The notes under the pieces are model-generated. The model worked only from the letters and a program-made list of their open reading frames with translations, was not told the DNA's origin and searched no databases. This document shows, piece after piece, positions 41,899 through 50,726 of a stretch of DNA of 64,000 nucleotides. The translations under genes and the position numbers were made by a program. The stretch lies in NCBI RefSeq assembly GCF_001422045.1, contig NZ_LMLW01000001.1, positions 70,972 through 134,971 of the forward strand, given 5' to 3'. The stretch is from Sphingomonas sp. Leaf242 (GTDB lineage: Bacteria > Pseudomonadota > Alphaproteobacteria > Sphingomonadales > Sphingomonadaceae). How positions within the stretch are numbered: position 1 is the first letter of the stretch; each line of letters opens with the position of its first letter.

Positions 41899-42004
41899 AC
41901 CACCCCGGCGAAGTCCGGGGCCCAATTTGGGGGACAGTGCTAACGGAGGTTCGCGCGTCGTTACTGCGGCCTTGCCGATTGGGCCCCGGCCTCCGCCGGG
42001 GTGG
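41899..42004. repeat. Inverted repeat pair, CCCCGGCGAAG-CCGGGG family
   Basis: ACCACCCCGGCGAAGTCCGG at the left; GGGCCCCGGCCTCCGCCGGG at the right. Same family as 28267 and 54180, including the inner CTTGCCGATTGG. Confidence 0.87.
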
Positions 42005-42034
42005 AGCAGCTACCAGTCAGAACAGCCCGTAATC

Positions 42035-43822
42035 TCACCCCGAATACAAACCGTCCAGCCGCTCCCCATACGCCTGCCGCAAAACATGCCGCCGGATCTT
42101 CAGACTCGGCGTCAACTGCTCGTTCTCGATCGTGAACGGCCCGTCGGCCAGCACGAACCGCCGGATCCGTTCGGTCACCGTCAGTTCCTTGTTTACCCGC
42201 TCGACCGCCGCGCCCAGCGCTGTCCTGAACTCGCTGTTCTCTGCCAACCGCGCGAAGCTGCACGCGTCGCCATTGCCCGCGCACCATTCCTGCGTCCACT
42301 CGGGATCGGGCACGATCAGCGCCACCATGTACGGCCGCTTGTCGCCGGCGATCATCGCCTGCGCGATCTCGGGCTGGAGCGTGAGCATCCCCTCGACCTT
42401 TTGCGGGGCGACGTTCTCGCCCTTGTCGTTGATGATCAGGTCCTTCTTGCGGTCGGTGATGCGGATCCGGCCGCGCTCGTCGATCTCGCCCACGTCGCCG
42501 GTGTGGAGCCAGCCGTCCTTCAGCACCTTGGCGGTTTCGGCATCGTTGCGCCAATAGCCGTGCATGACGAGTTCGCCGCGCACCAGGATCTCGCCGTCCT
42601 CGGCGATGCGGACCTCGGTGTCCTTGAGGGCGGGGCCGACCGAGTCCATGCGGACACCGGCCTTGGGGCGGTTGCACGAGATGACCGGCGCGGCTTCGGT
42701 CTGGCCATAGCCTTGCAGGAAGGTGAGGCCGAGCGCCTCGAAGAACAGCCCGACCTCGGGATTGAGCGGTGCGCCGCCCGAGATCATCGCCTTCAACCGC
42801 CCGCCGAACTTCTTCGAGATCTTCGGCTTGAACAGCGTGGCGACGGCGGCCTGCATCGGCCGGTCGATCAGGCGCAGGCGGCCGGCATAGCGCTTGGCGC
42901 CGATGTCGAGCGCTTGGCGCAGGAGGTAGGCGGAGGCGCCGCCCTGCTTCTCGATCGTCTTCGAGATCCGCGTGCGCAGCACCTCGAACAGGCGGGGCAC
43001 GACGAACATGATCGTCGGGCGCGTCTCCTCGATGTTGGCCGCGAGCTTCTCGATACCCTCCGCGTAATAGATCTGGCCGCCGAGCGAGATCGGGAAATGC
43101 TGCCCGCCGGTGTGTTCATAGGCGTGGCTGAGCGGCAGGAATGACAGGAAGACCTCGTCGTCCCACCCGAAATCCTCCGATATGACCGAGGCACACCCAG
43201 CGCAATTGTGGAGGATCGCGCCGTGATGCTGCATCACGCCGCGCGGTGCGCCGCCGGTGCCGCTCGTGTAGATGATGCAGGCAAGGTCCTCGCGCGCGAA
43301 ATTGGCGCGGGCGGCGGCGGCATCGGGTGCGGTCGGGTGCGCGGCGATCAGCGCATGCCAGTTGTGGAAGTCGATTCCGGCAGGGACCTTCATGTCCTCG
43401 AGCCCGATCACCGTCTGCGCCTGGTTCGAGCGCACGACCGCGGGGAGCAGCGTCTTGGCCAGCTTGGCGGTCGACACGATGATCGCGCACGCCCCGGCAT
43501 TCTCGATGATGTGGAGATGATCGCGCTCGGTATTGGTGACATAGGTCGGCACGGTGATGCACCCCGCCGCCATGATCGCGAGGTCGCTCAGGCACCATTC
43601 GGGGCGATTTTCGCTGACCAGCATGACCCGGTCGCCGCGCTTCAGGCCGATCGCGGTCAGCGCGGTGGCGAGCGCCGCGACCTGCCGCGCGGCGTCCGCC
43701 CAGCTGGTCGCGGTCCATGTGCCGCTCGTCTTGGTCCAGAGGAACGGCGCGTCGCCCTTTTCCGCGGCGCGCGTGAAGAACATCGTGACGAGGTTCGGGA
43801 AGCGTTCGAGCTGGCGGGCCAT
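42035..43822 (-). CDS. Long-chain fatty acid-CoA ligase (AMP-forming)
   Basis: 595 residues from the ATG at 43822, with GGAGAG upstream. Adenylate-forming enzyme: IIYTSGTGGAPRGVMQHH (P-loop), LPLSHAYEHTGGQ, ISGGAPLNPEVGLFFEALGL, GYGQTEAAPVISCN, DGWLHTGDVGEID and RITDRKKDLIINDKGENVAP. The overall form is the FadD15/ACSL type used to activate long-chain acids. It is monocistronic as far as the window shows. Confidence 0.93.
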   Translation of the reverse strand: MARQLERFPNLVTMFFTRAAEKGDAPFLWTKTSGTWTATSWADAARQVAALATALTAIGLKRGDRVMLVSENRPEWCLSDLAIMAAGCITVPTYVTNTERDHLHIIENAGACAIIVSTAKLAKTLLPAVVRSNQAQTVIGLEDMKVPAGIDFHNWHALIAAHPTAPDAAAARANFAREDLACIIYTSGTGGAPRGVMQHHGAILHNCAGCASVISEDFGWDDEVFLSFLPLSHAYEHTGGQHFPISLGGQIYYAEGIEKLAANIEETRPTIMFVVPRLFEVLRTRISKTIEKQGGASAYLLRQALDIGAKRYAGRLRLIDRPMQAAVATLFKPKISKKFGGRLKAMISGGAPLNPEVGLFFEALGLTFLQGYGQTEAAPVISCNRPKAGVRMDSVGPALKDTEVRIAEDGEILVRGELVMHGYWRNDAETAKVLKDGWLHTGDVGEIDERGRIRITDRKKDLIINDKGENVAPQKVEGMLTLQPEIAQAMIAGDKRPYMVALIVPDPEWTQEWCAGNGDACSFARLAENSEFRTALGAAVERVNKELTVTERIRRFVLADGPFTIENEQLTPSLKIRRHVLRQAYGERLDGLYSG

Positions 43823-43907
43823 TGTCTCTCCTGAACTGCGCTGCGAGCTTTTTGCCCTAGCGGGGATGCTCGATCTTTGGGGTGGTATAGCCCGTTCGAA
43901 CGCCCCC

Positions 43908-44001
43908 GTCATGCCGGGCTTGTTCCGGCATCCACCGTTCCGCGCACTCTCCGGCCTTGGATGATGCGGGATCGTGGACCCCGGAACAAGTCCGGGGTGA
44001 C
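43908..44001. repeat. Inverted repeat pair, GTCATGCCGGGC family (second copy)
   Basis: GTCATGCCGGGCTTGTTCCG with GCATCCACCG, and the inverse ACCCCGGAACAAGTCCGGGG with TGAC. Copy of 31317-31408. Lies between the ligase start and the gamma-glutamyltransferase stop. Confidence 0.87.
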
Positions 44002-44009
44002 GGAGAGAT

Positions 44010-45746
44010 TCACTCCGGTGCGCGCTGGAGGACGCCGACGCGCTGGATTGGGGTGACGGTGCCATCCTGGCTGATCGCGACGCCCTCGCTACGAGGGTCT
44101 GCGGCGCCGACCCATTTGCCGCCGACGCGCTCGATCGCGTTCGCCTTCAGCCCGAGCGCGGCGACCTCGACCGTCTCGCCGAGCGCCTGCAACGCCGGGA
44201 CCATCGTCTCGCGCTCGGTGCCCTTTTCCGCCGCCGCGACATGCCCCGGCGCATACAGCAACCCCAGCGCGATCGAGTCCTGCGCGGACAGTTTCCAGTC
44301 GACCACGCCGATGATCGCCTTGGCCACCTGCGCGATGATCGTCGAGCCGCCCGCTGCGCCGACCGCGAGCCGGACGTTCCCGTCGGGGCCGTAGACGATC
44401 ATCGGCGACATCGAGCTGCGCGGGCGCTTGCCGCCCTCGACTCGGTTGGCGACGAGCGCGCCGTCCTTAACGGGGACGATGTCGAAGTCGGTGAGCTGGT
44501 TGTTGAGGACGGTGCCGTCGACGGTGAGGCCTGAGCCGAAATAGCCCTCTACGGTGGTGGTCACCTCTACGACATTGCCTTGCGCGTCGACGGTGGCGAT
44601 GTCGGTGGTGCCGGGGACTTCGCTGACCGGTGCGCGGGTGCGTGCGGGGGCGCCGGGGGGCGTGCCGGGAGCGACGTTTGCCATCGTCTTCGCCGGCGAG
44701 ATCAGCGCCGAGCGCGATGCGAGATACTTGGTGTCGAGCATGCCCTGCACCGGCACGCGGACGAAATCGGGATCGCCGACGTACAGGTCGCGGTCGGCAT
44801 AGGCGAGGCGCGAGGATTCGGCGAACAGGTGCCAGGCCTGCGCGCTGTCCTTGCCGAGCTTGGCCATGTCGAAGCGTTCGAGCTGCTTCAGGATCATCAG
44901 CACGGTGATGCCGCCGGACGAGGGCGGGCCCATCCCGCAGACGCGGTAGACGCGGTATTTGACGCAGACCGGCGGCCGCGACTTGGCGTCGTAGCTCGCG
45001 AGATCGCCGAGCGTCATTTTCGACGGATTGCGCGCGGCGGTGTTGACCGCGGTGACGATCTTCTGTGCCTCGGGGCCGACGTAGAAGCTGTCGGGGCCTT
45101 GGGTGGCGATGCGCTGAAGGAGGGCGGCTTGCTGCGGGTTCTTGACCGTGTCGCCGACCGCGACCGGCGTGCCGTCTGCCTTCGAGAACAGCGCGCGCGT
45201 CTCGGGCGTCACGTGGCTGCCATACGCCGCCATGCCGTTGACGAGGCGCGGCGTGACCTGGAACCCGTTGGTCGCGATCCGGATCGCCGGTGCGAACAAT
45301 TGCGCCCAGGGCAGCTTGCCCGAGGCACGGTGCGCGAGCGCCATGCCGCGGAGCGCGCCGGGGATGCCGACGCTGCGCCCGCCGGGAACCGCGTCGGCGT
45401 GGCTGAGGGGGGTGCCGTCGGGGGCGTAGAACCAGCGCGCGTCGGCGGCGGCAGGCGCGGTCTCGCGCGCATCGATCGTGCTGAGTGCGCCGCCGGTCGC
45501 GTGGGAGATCCAGAAGCTGCCGCCGCCGATGCCCGAGCTTTGCGGCTCGACGACATTGAGCGCGAGCATGGTGGCGATCGCGGCGTCGGTGGCGCTGCCG
45601 CCGGCGCGGAGGATCTCGACGCCGGCGGCGGCGGCGCGGGGGTCGGCGGCGCTGACCATGCCCTGGTCTTTTGCCGGGGCGGGTTGGCGTGCCTCTACGG
45701 TGGCTGCGGGGACGAGGAGGGCGAGCGCTAGGAGAGAGGTCTTCAT
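44010..45746 (-). CDS. ggt: Gamma-glutamyltransferase
   Basis: 578 residues from the ATG at 45746; signal peptide LLALALLVPAATVEA. NTN-hydrolase: GGSATDAAIATMLALNVVEP, SSGIGGGSFWI, the autocleavage/nucleophile Thr in VPGTTDIATVD, and the small subunit with RPRSSMSPMIVY and AAGGSTIIAQV. It transfers or hydrolyses gamma-glutamyl groups of glutathione in the periplasm. After the nucleophile pair TT the usual His is Asp (TTD), a variation found in some family branches. Confidence 0.93.
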   Translation of the reverse strand: MKTSLLALALLVPAATVEARQPAPAKDQGMVSAADPRAAAAGVEILRAGGSATDAAIATMLALNVVEPQSSGIGGGSFWISHATGGALSTIDARETAPAAADARWFYAPDGTPLSHADAVPGGRSVGIPGALRGMALAHRASGKLPWAQLFAPAIRIATNGFQVTPRLVNGMAAYGSHVTPETRALFSKADGTPVAVGDTVKNPQQAALLQRIATQGPDSFYVGPEAQKIVTAVNTAARNPSKMTLGDLASYDAKSRPPVCVKYRVYRVCGMGPPSSGGITVLMILKQLERFDMAKLGKDSAQAWHLFAESSRLAYADRDLYVGDPDFVRVPVQGMLDTKYLASRSALISPAKTMANVAPGTPPGAPARTRAPVSEVPGTTDIATVDAQGNVVEVTTTVEGYFGSGLTVDGTVLNNQLTDFDIVPVKDGALVANRVEGGKRPRSSMSPMIVYGPDGNVRLAVGAAGGSTIIAQVAKAIIGVVDWKLSAQDSIALGLLYAPGHVAAAEKGTERETMVPALQALGETVEVAALGLKANAIERVGGKWVGAADPRSEGVAISQDGTVTPIQRVGVLQRAPE

Positions 45747-45799
45747 CGAGCGCGAGCCTAGCGCGGTTCGGATACGAGGCAAGTATTCACCTCGAACTT

Positions 45800-45886
45800 C
45801 CCGTCATCCTGGGCTCGACCCAGGATCCAGAGCCACACAGGGCGACATCCGTGGCTCTGGATCCCAGCGTTCGCTGGGATGACGGG
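45800..45886. repeat. Inverted repeat pair, CCCGTCATCCTGGG family
   Basis: CCCGTCATCCTGGGCTCGAC with CCAGGATCCAGAGCCAC, and the inverse GTGGCTCTGGATCCCAGCGT with CGCTGGGATGACGGG. A related pair is at 63757. Confidence 0.87.
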
Positions 45887-45910
45887 AGGAGCCGGGATGA
45901 CGGAAGCGGC

Positions 45911-46942
45911 TTAGCGCGCGTCGACACCCACCGCGTCGCCGACCGACGCAAATCCGTCGCCGGTGAGCAGCGCGTCGAGTTCGCGGAGAATGCGGGCGGG
46001 GAGGCCGGGGCCTTCGTACACCAGCGCGGTGTAGAGCTGGACGAGGCTAGCGCCGGCGCGGAGACGGGCATAGGCTTCGGCGCCGCTATCGATCCCGCCG
46101 ACCGAGATCAGCGGGATCGCCGCGCCGGTCGCCTTGCGAAAATCGGCAAGGCGTTGGCGGGCGAGCCGGACCAACGGAGCACCCGACAAGCCGCCGGTTT
46201 CCCTGGCATTGCCCGAGCGCAGGCCGGGGCGGGAGATCGTCGTGTTGTTGACGATCAGCGCGTCGATGCGGTTGTCGATCGCCGCGCGGGCGATGTCGTC
46301 GATATCGGCGGGTTCGAGGTCGGGGGCGACCTTGAGGAAGATCGGCGTTTTGCCCTTGGCGGCGGTGCAGGCGGCGAGCAGGTCGCGGAGCGCGGCACCG
46401 TGCTGGAGATCGCGCAGCCCCGGCGTGTTGGGGGAGCTGATGTTGATCGTGACGTAATTGGCGTGCCGCGCGGCGCGGGTCACGCCGTGGACATAGTCGG
46501 CAGTGCGGTCGGTCGCGTCCTTGTTCGCGCCGACGTTGATCCCGAGCACGCCTTCGCCGCCCGCCCCGCGCTCGACGCGATCCAGCGCCGCGTCGAGGCC
46601 GCCATTGTTGAAGCCGAGCCGGTTGATGATCGCGCGGTCCTCGGGAAGGCGGAAGATGCGCGGCTTCGGGTTGCCGGGCTGCGGCACCGGCGTGAGCGTA
46701 CCGATCTCGACGCTGCCGAAGCCAAGGCCGAAGAAGCCGTCGATCGCGCGGCCGTCCTTGTCGACGCCTGCTGCCAAGCCGACCGGGTTGGGAAAGGCTA
46801 TCCCCGCCACGGTCGTCGCGAGCCGTGGTACGCTGGGGGCGAGCGGCGCGCCGGCCTTCCCCCATGCGCCGAGCGCGGCGATGGTAAGGGTATGTGCGCG
46901 CTCGGCGTCGAGGCGGAACAGGATCGGGTGGTAGAAGGCCAT
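45911..46942 (-). CDS. pyrD: Dihydroorotate dehydrogenase (quinone), class 2
   Basis: 343 residues from the ATG at 46942. Membrane-associating N-terminal helices, then the FMN barrel: GLAAGVDKDGRAIDGFFGLG, NRLGFNNGGLDAAL, catalytic Ser in NISSPNTPGLRDLQ, IFLKVAPDLEP, NNTTISRPGL, and LISVGGIDSG. Fourth step of pyrimidine synthesis, passing electrons to ubiquinone. Confidence 0.95.
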   Translation of the reverse strand: MAFYHPILFRLDAERAHTLTIAALGAWGKAGAPLAPSVPRLATTVAGIAFPNPVGLAAGVDKDGRAIDGFFGLGFGSVEIGTLTPVPQPGNPKPRIFRLPEDRAIINRLGFNNGGLDAALDRVERGAGGEGVLGINVGANKDATDRTADYVHGVTRAARHANYVTINISSPNTPGLRDLQHGAALRDLLAACTAAKGKTPIFLKVAPDLEPADIDDIARAAIDNRIDALIVNNTTISRPGLRSGNARETGGLSGAPLVRLARQRLADFRKATGAAIPLISVGGIDSGAEAYARLRAGASLVQLYTALVYEGPGLPARILRELDALLTGDGFASVGDAVGVDAR

Positions 46943-46956
46943 GCGCGTCGTCCTTG

Positions 46957-47063
46957 CTCCCCTCCCTGGAAGGGGGGGGGGTGGGGGTGGGTCGGTGTGG
47001 GGTGCGTGCTGCAATCGCCAACCGGCCGACCCACCCCCGGCCCCTCCCTTCCAGGGAGGGGGG
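46957..47063. repeat. Inverted repeat pair, CTCCCTGGAAGGGAGG family, with ten-G run
   Basis: CTCCCCTCCCTGGAAGG then ten G (46972-46981) and GTGGGTCGG, and the inverse CCGACCCACC then CCCCTCCCTTCCAGGGAGGG. The element lies between divergent pyrD and the suf regulator. A second copy at 51818 has a normal AAGGGAGGGG at the place of the G run. Confidence 0.87.
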
Positions 47064-47209
47064 AAGTCAAGCTTTCGGGTTGCGTACGGTGCGGAAAACC
47101 GCGTTCCAGTTGCGAGTCGTTCGCACCCCTCGCCGGGTTGACGATGCACTGCACAACGCCCATTTGACCAATCGGATCATATCGGTCCGATTGGACTTTC
47201 GAAGCCACC

Positions 47210-47638
47210 ATGCGTCTTTCCAGCCTAGCCGACTACGCAGTCGTGATGATGAGCGCCGCGGCGCGTCATTGCGGCGGTATCGCGCGACTGAACGCGACAC
47301 TGCTCGCGGAGGAGACCGGCGTGCCGCTGCCGACCGTGCAGAAGCTGGTGAGCCGGCTGTCCGCGGCGGGGCTGATCGAGAGTACGCGCGGCACCGGTGG
47401 TGGCTTTCGCCTGTCGCGCCCACCGGCGATGATTTCGCTCGCCGACATCATCGAGGCGGTCGAGGGACCGATCGCGCTGACCTCGTGTGTCGATGGCGCC
47501 TCGCAGGACTGCTGCGTCGAGCAGACGTGCAAGGTCAAGCCGCACTGGAACGCCGTCAACGGCGCGGTCCGCGGTGCGCTTGCCGGCGTGTCGCTCGCCA
47601 GCCTTTCGCAAGCCCCCCTTTCGCAGGTGCCCGCATGA
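47210..47638 (+). CDS. Rrf2-family Fe-S regulator of the suf operon
   Basis: 142 residues: Rrf2 winged helix (LSSLADYAVVMMSAAARH, LPTVQKLVSRLSAAGLIEST, GTGGGFRLSRPP) and Cys residues in TSCVDGASQDCCVEQTCKVK that can bind a 2Fe-2S cluster, as in IscR. It heads the suf genes and should repress them when clusters are plentiful. ATG at 47210. Often called SufR or IscR in alphaproteobacteria. Confidence 0.92.
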   Translation: MRLSSLADYAVVMMSAAARHCGGIARLNATLLAEETGVPLPTVQKLVSRLSAAGLIESTRGTGGGFRLSRPPAMISLADIIEAVEGPIALTSCVDGASQDCCVEQTCKVKPHWNAVNGAVRGALAGVSLASLSQAPLSQVPA

Positions 47639-47663
47639 CCTTGCGCGCAGCGCCCTATCCCTT

Positions 47664-47728
47664 CCTTCGCGCCTTTGCGCCTTCGCGTGAGAAGATTCTG
47701 TTCACGCAAAGGCGCAAAGGCGCGAAGA
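47664..47728. repeat. Inverted repeat pair, GGCGCAAAGGCGCGAAG family
   Basis: CCTTCGCGCCTTTGCGCCTT (from 47664) and TTCACGCAAAGGCGCAAAGG (from 47701), only 10 bp apart, between the regulator and sufB. Copy of the family at 50603. Confidence 0.88.
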
Positions 47729-47759
47729 TTTACGAGAGCCGCGCCGCGGCGGAGATGGA

Positions 47760-49253
47760 ATGATGGCTACCCGGAACGCAGAGGCATACGCCGCCGCGAA
47801 CAAGACGTACGAGTGGGGCTTCTCCTCGGACATCGAACAGGAATTCGCGCCCAAGGGTCTGTCGGAAGACACGGTGCGCTTCATTTCCGCCAAGAAGGGC
47901 GAGCCGCAGTGGATGCTCGACTGGCGGCTGAAGGCATTCGCGTTGTGGCAGACGATGGAGGCGCCCGACTGGTCGAAGCTCAACGTGCCGCCGATCGATT
48001 ACCAGGACGCGTATTATTACGCGGAGCCCAAGGCGAAGCCGAAGCTCGGGTCGCTCGACGAGGTCGATCCGGAGATCCTGCGCGTCTACGAGAAGCTCGG
48101 CATTCCGATCGGCGAGCAGAAGATGCTGGCGGGCGTGGTCGAGGATCCGTTGAACGAGGATGGCACACCCAAGCGTCGCGTCGCGGTGGATGCGGTGTTC
48201 GACAGCGTCTCGGTCGCGACCACGTTCCGCAAGGAGCTCGAAGCCGCGGGCGTGATCTTCCGCTCGATCTCCGAGGCGATCAAGGAATATCCCGAGCTCG
48301 TCCGGAAGTGGCTCGGCAAGGTCGTGCCGCAGCGCGATAACTATTTCGCAACGTTGAACTCGGCGGTCTTCTCCGACGGCACGTTCGTCTACATCCCGGA
48401 GGGCGTCCGCTGCCCGATGGAGCTGTCGACGTATTTCCGCATCAACGCCGAGAATACCGGGCAGTTCGAGCGCACGCTGATCGTTGCGGACAAGGGTTCG
48501 TACGTCTCGTATCTCGAAGGCTGCACCGCGCCGATGCGCGACGAGAACCAGCTGCATGCCGCCGTGGTCGAACTCGTCGTGCTCGACGATGCCGAGATCA
48601 AATATTCGACCGTGCAGAACTGGTATCCGGGCGACGAGAACGGCGTCGGCGGGATCTACAACTTCGTCACCAAGCGCGCGCTGTGCCAGGGCAAGAACTC
48701 GAAGGTCAGCTGGACTCAGGTCGAGACCGGCAGCGCGATCACGTGGAAATACCCGTCGTGCGTGCTGCTCGGCGATGGCTCGGTCGGCGAGTTCTATTCG
48801 GTCGCGGTAACGAACAATCGCCAGCAGGCCGATACCGGCACGAAGATGATCCACCTCGGCAAGAATACGCGATCCACGATCGTGTCGAAGGGGATTTCGG
48901 CGGGGCGTTCGGACAACACGTACCGCGGGCTGGTGCGGGTTGCGCCGACCGCGGAGGGCGTGCGGAACTTCACGCAGTGCGACAGCCTGCTGCTGGGCGA
49001 CCAGTGCGGCGCGCATACCGTGCCGTATATCGAGGTCCGCAACCCGTCCGCGCAGATCGAGCACGAGGCGACCACGTCGAAGATCTCCGAGGACCAGCTG
49101 TTCTACGCAATGTCGCGCGGGCTGGACCAGGAGGCGGCGGTGGCGCTGATCGTCAATGGTTTCGCGCGAGAGGTGCTGCAGCAACTGCCGATGGAGTTCG
49201 CGGTGGAAGCGCAGAAGCTGCTGGGGATCTCGCTTGAGGGCTCTGTGGGGTGA
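47760..49253 (+). CDS. sufB: Fe-S cluster assembly protein SufB
   Basis: 497 residues, ATG at 47760 (a second ATG follows at once). Contains the SufB core: [80 protein letters not shown] and [20 protein letters not shown], including the scaffold Cys and His. It forms the SufBC2D scaffold. The stop overlaps a GTG start of an unknown gene inserted before sufC. Confidence 0.96.
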   Translation: MMATRNAEAYAAANKTYEWGFSSDIEQEFAPKGLSEDTVRFISAKKGEPQWMLDWRLKAFALWQTMEAPDWSKLNVPPIDYQDAYYYAEPKAKPKLGSLDEVDPEILRVYEKLGIPIGEQKMLAGVVEDPLNEDGTPKRRVAVDAVFDSVSVATTFRKELEAAGVIFRSISEAIKEYPELVRKWLGKVVPQRDNYFATLNSAVFSDGTFVYIPEGVRCPMELSTYFRINAENTGQFERTLIVADKGSYVSYLEGCTAPMRDENQLHAAVVELVVLDDAEIKYSTVQNWYPGDENGVGGIYNFVTKRALCQGKNSKVSWTQVETGSAITWKYPSCVLLGDGSVGEFYSVAVTNNRQQADTGTKMIHLGKNTRSTIVSKGISAGRSDNTYRGLVRVAPTAEGVRNFTQCDSLLLGDQCGAHTVPYIEVRNPSAQIEHEATTSKISEDQLFYAMSRGLDQEAAVALIVNGFAREVLQQLPMEFAVEAQKLLGISLEGSVG

Positions 49254-49786
49254 GCATCGACTATTACGCTATTGTTCCTGCCGATCGCTGGCCGTCGTTT
49301 GGGTCGGTGCAAGCCACGCTCGACGAAAACACGGCAGGTGTTCGGTTGCGAATACCAGACGGTCTGACGGCTGAGGATGCATTCGCCACGGCCCGATCGG
49401 GCAATGGAGTGGACGTGGTGTGTGCGGGACTGTCGGTCTCGATCACGATGACGTTCCAGCAGCTTACTGCGGACGATGTCGACGCGGACAATGATCACGA
49501 CGACGCGCACGAGGCCATCGTCGTACTTGTTGAACAGGGGATCCCGGTTCAGGCCGGCGATGTGTTGATATGGATGGGCGGTGGCACTTCGGCGTTCGAT
49601 TGGCATCCGGGCTTCCTGATCTTCGCGGCGTTGGCGGACAGCTTTGGAGCCACCGTCGTCGATCCACAGACCGGACAGGCGTACAGGAAGCAGGACGTGG
49701 CCGCCTTGGTCGACATTGCTGCCGATATGCGAACCGAGCTGGATGGAAATCGCCATTTATATCGCGTTGCGGGCCCGTGGGGTTGA
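49250..49786 (+). CDS. Unknown protein inside the suf operon
   Basis: 178 residues starting at GTG in the sufB stop (GTGA). No family recognised. It is acidic ([17 protein letters not shown] around 80), has a predicted alpha/beta pattern, and contains [20 protein letters not shown] and [16 protein letters not shown]. No signal or membrane segment. Its base use is a little less GC-biased than sufB and sufC. The gap to sufC is 39 bp. Position suggests co-expression with Fe-S assembly, but a passive insertion is equally possible. Confidence 0.7.
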   Translation: MSIDYYAIVPADRWPSFGSVQATLDENTAGVRLRIPDGLTAEDAFATARSGNGVDVVCAGLSVSITMTFQQLTADDVDADNDHDDAHEAIVVLVEQGIPVQAGDVLIWMGGGTSAFDWHPGFLIFAALADSFGATVVDPQTGQAYRKQDVAALVDIAADMRTELDGNRHLYRVAGPWG

Positions 49787-49825
49787 ATGCCCATGCCTGC
49801 GATATTCAGAGAGATGAAACGACCG

Positions 49826-50569
49826 ATGCTGAAAATTGAAAACCTCCACGCCGAGATCGACGGCAAGGAAATCCTCAAGGGCCTGTCGCTCGAAGTGAAC
49901 GCGGGCGAGGTGCACGCGATCATGGGGCCGAACGGGGCGGGCAAGTCGACGCTGGGCTATGTGCTCGGCGGGCGGCCCGGCTATGAAGTCACGGCAGGCT
50001 CGGTGACGTTCGACGGTGTCGACCTGCTCGAACTCGAGGCGCATGAGCGCGCCGCGGCGGGCGTGTTCCTCGGCTTCCAGTATCCGGTCGAGATCCCCGG
50101 CGTGTCGAACGTCCAGTTCCTGCGCGAGGCGCTCAACGCCCAGCGCGCGACGCGGGACGAGAAGCCTTTGTCGGGGGCTGAGTTCCTGAAGCTCGCGCGC
50201 GGGCAGGCGGATCTGCTCGGCATGGATTACGACATGCTCAAGCGGCCGGTGAACGTCGGCTTTTCGGGTGGCGAGAAGAAGCGCAACGAGATGGTCCAGA
50301 TGGGCATCGTCAACCCGAAGTTCGCGATCCTCGATGAGACCGATTCGGGGCTCGACATCGATGCGCTGCGCGTCGTCGGCGATGGCATCAACCGCATCAT
50401 GCGCGCGCCCGACAAGGCGGTGCTGCTGATCACGCACTACCAGCGGTTGCTCGATTACGTGGAGCCGGATTTCGTCCACGTGCTGGCGGACGGCAAGATC
50501 GTCCGCTCGGGCGGCAAGGACCTCGCCAAGCAGCTCGAGAGCGAAGGCTATGTGGGGATCGCCGCATGA
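49826..50569 (+). CDS. sufC: Fe-S cluster assembly ATPase SufC
   Basis: 247 residues from the ATG at 49826 (an in-frame ATG at 49814 is also possible). ABC-type ATPase: MGPNGAGKSTLGYVLGG, FLGFQYPVEIPGVSN, signature FSGGEKKRNEM, Walker B FAILDETDSGLDIDAL and ITHYQRLL. It powers the SufBCD scaffold. The stop overlaps ATGAGTTCG, which looks like a former start of sufD. Confidence 0.95.
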   Translation: MLKIENLHAEIDGKEILKGLSLEVNAGEVHAIMGPNGAGKSTLGYVLGGRPGYEVTAGSVTFDGVDLLELEAHERAAAGVFLGFQYPVEIPGVSNVQFLREALNAQRATRDEKPLSGAEFLKLARGQADLLGMDYDMLKRPVNVGFSGGEKKRNEMVQMGIVNPKFAILDETDSGLDIDALRVVGDGINRIMRAPDKAVLLITHYQRLLDYVEPDFVHVLADGKIVRSGGKDLAKQLESEGYVGIAA

Positions 50570-50602
50570 GTTCGCTCGTCGCCGAAGGCAGGAAAGATTG
50601 GG

Positions 50603-50700
50603 TTCACGCGAAGGCGCAAAGGCGCGAAGGGCGTGCGGACGGTACCACTGTCGGTCTTCTGATTTCTAATCCTCTTCGCGCCTTTGCGCCTTCGCGTGAA
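50603..50700. repeat. Inverted repeat pair between sufC and sufD
   Basis: TTCACGCGAAGGCGCAAAGG (50603-50622) and the inverse CCTTTGCGCCTTCGCGTGAA (50681-50700), same family as 47664. It separates sufC from sufD by 157 bp where such genes normally touch. Confidence 0.9.
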
Positions 50701-50726
50701 CAAATCTCAACTTCTTGGAATGCCCA

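Noticed and set aside
46972-46981. G run as an assembly error only
   Set aside because: Possible, but the rest of the repeat is intact, so it is kept as a low-interest observation.
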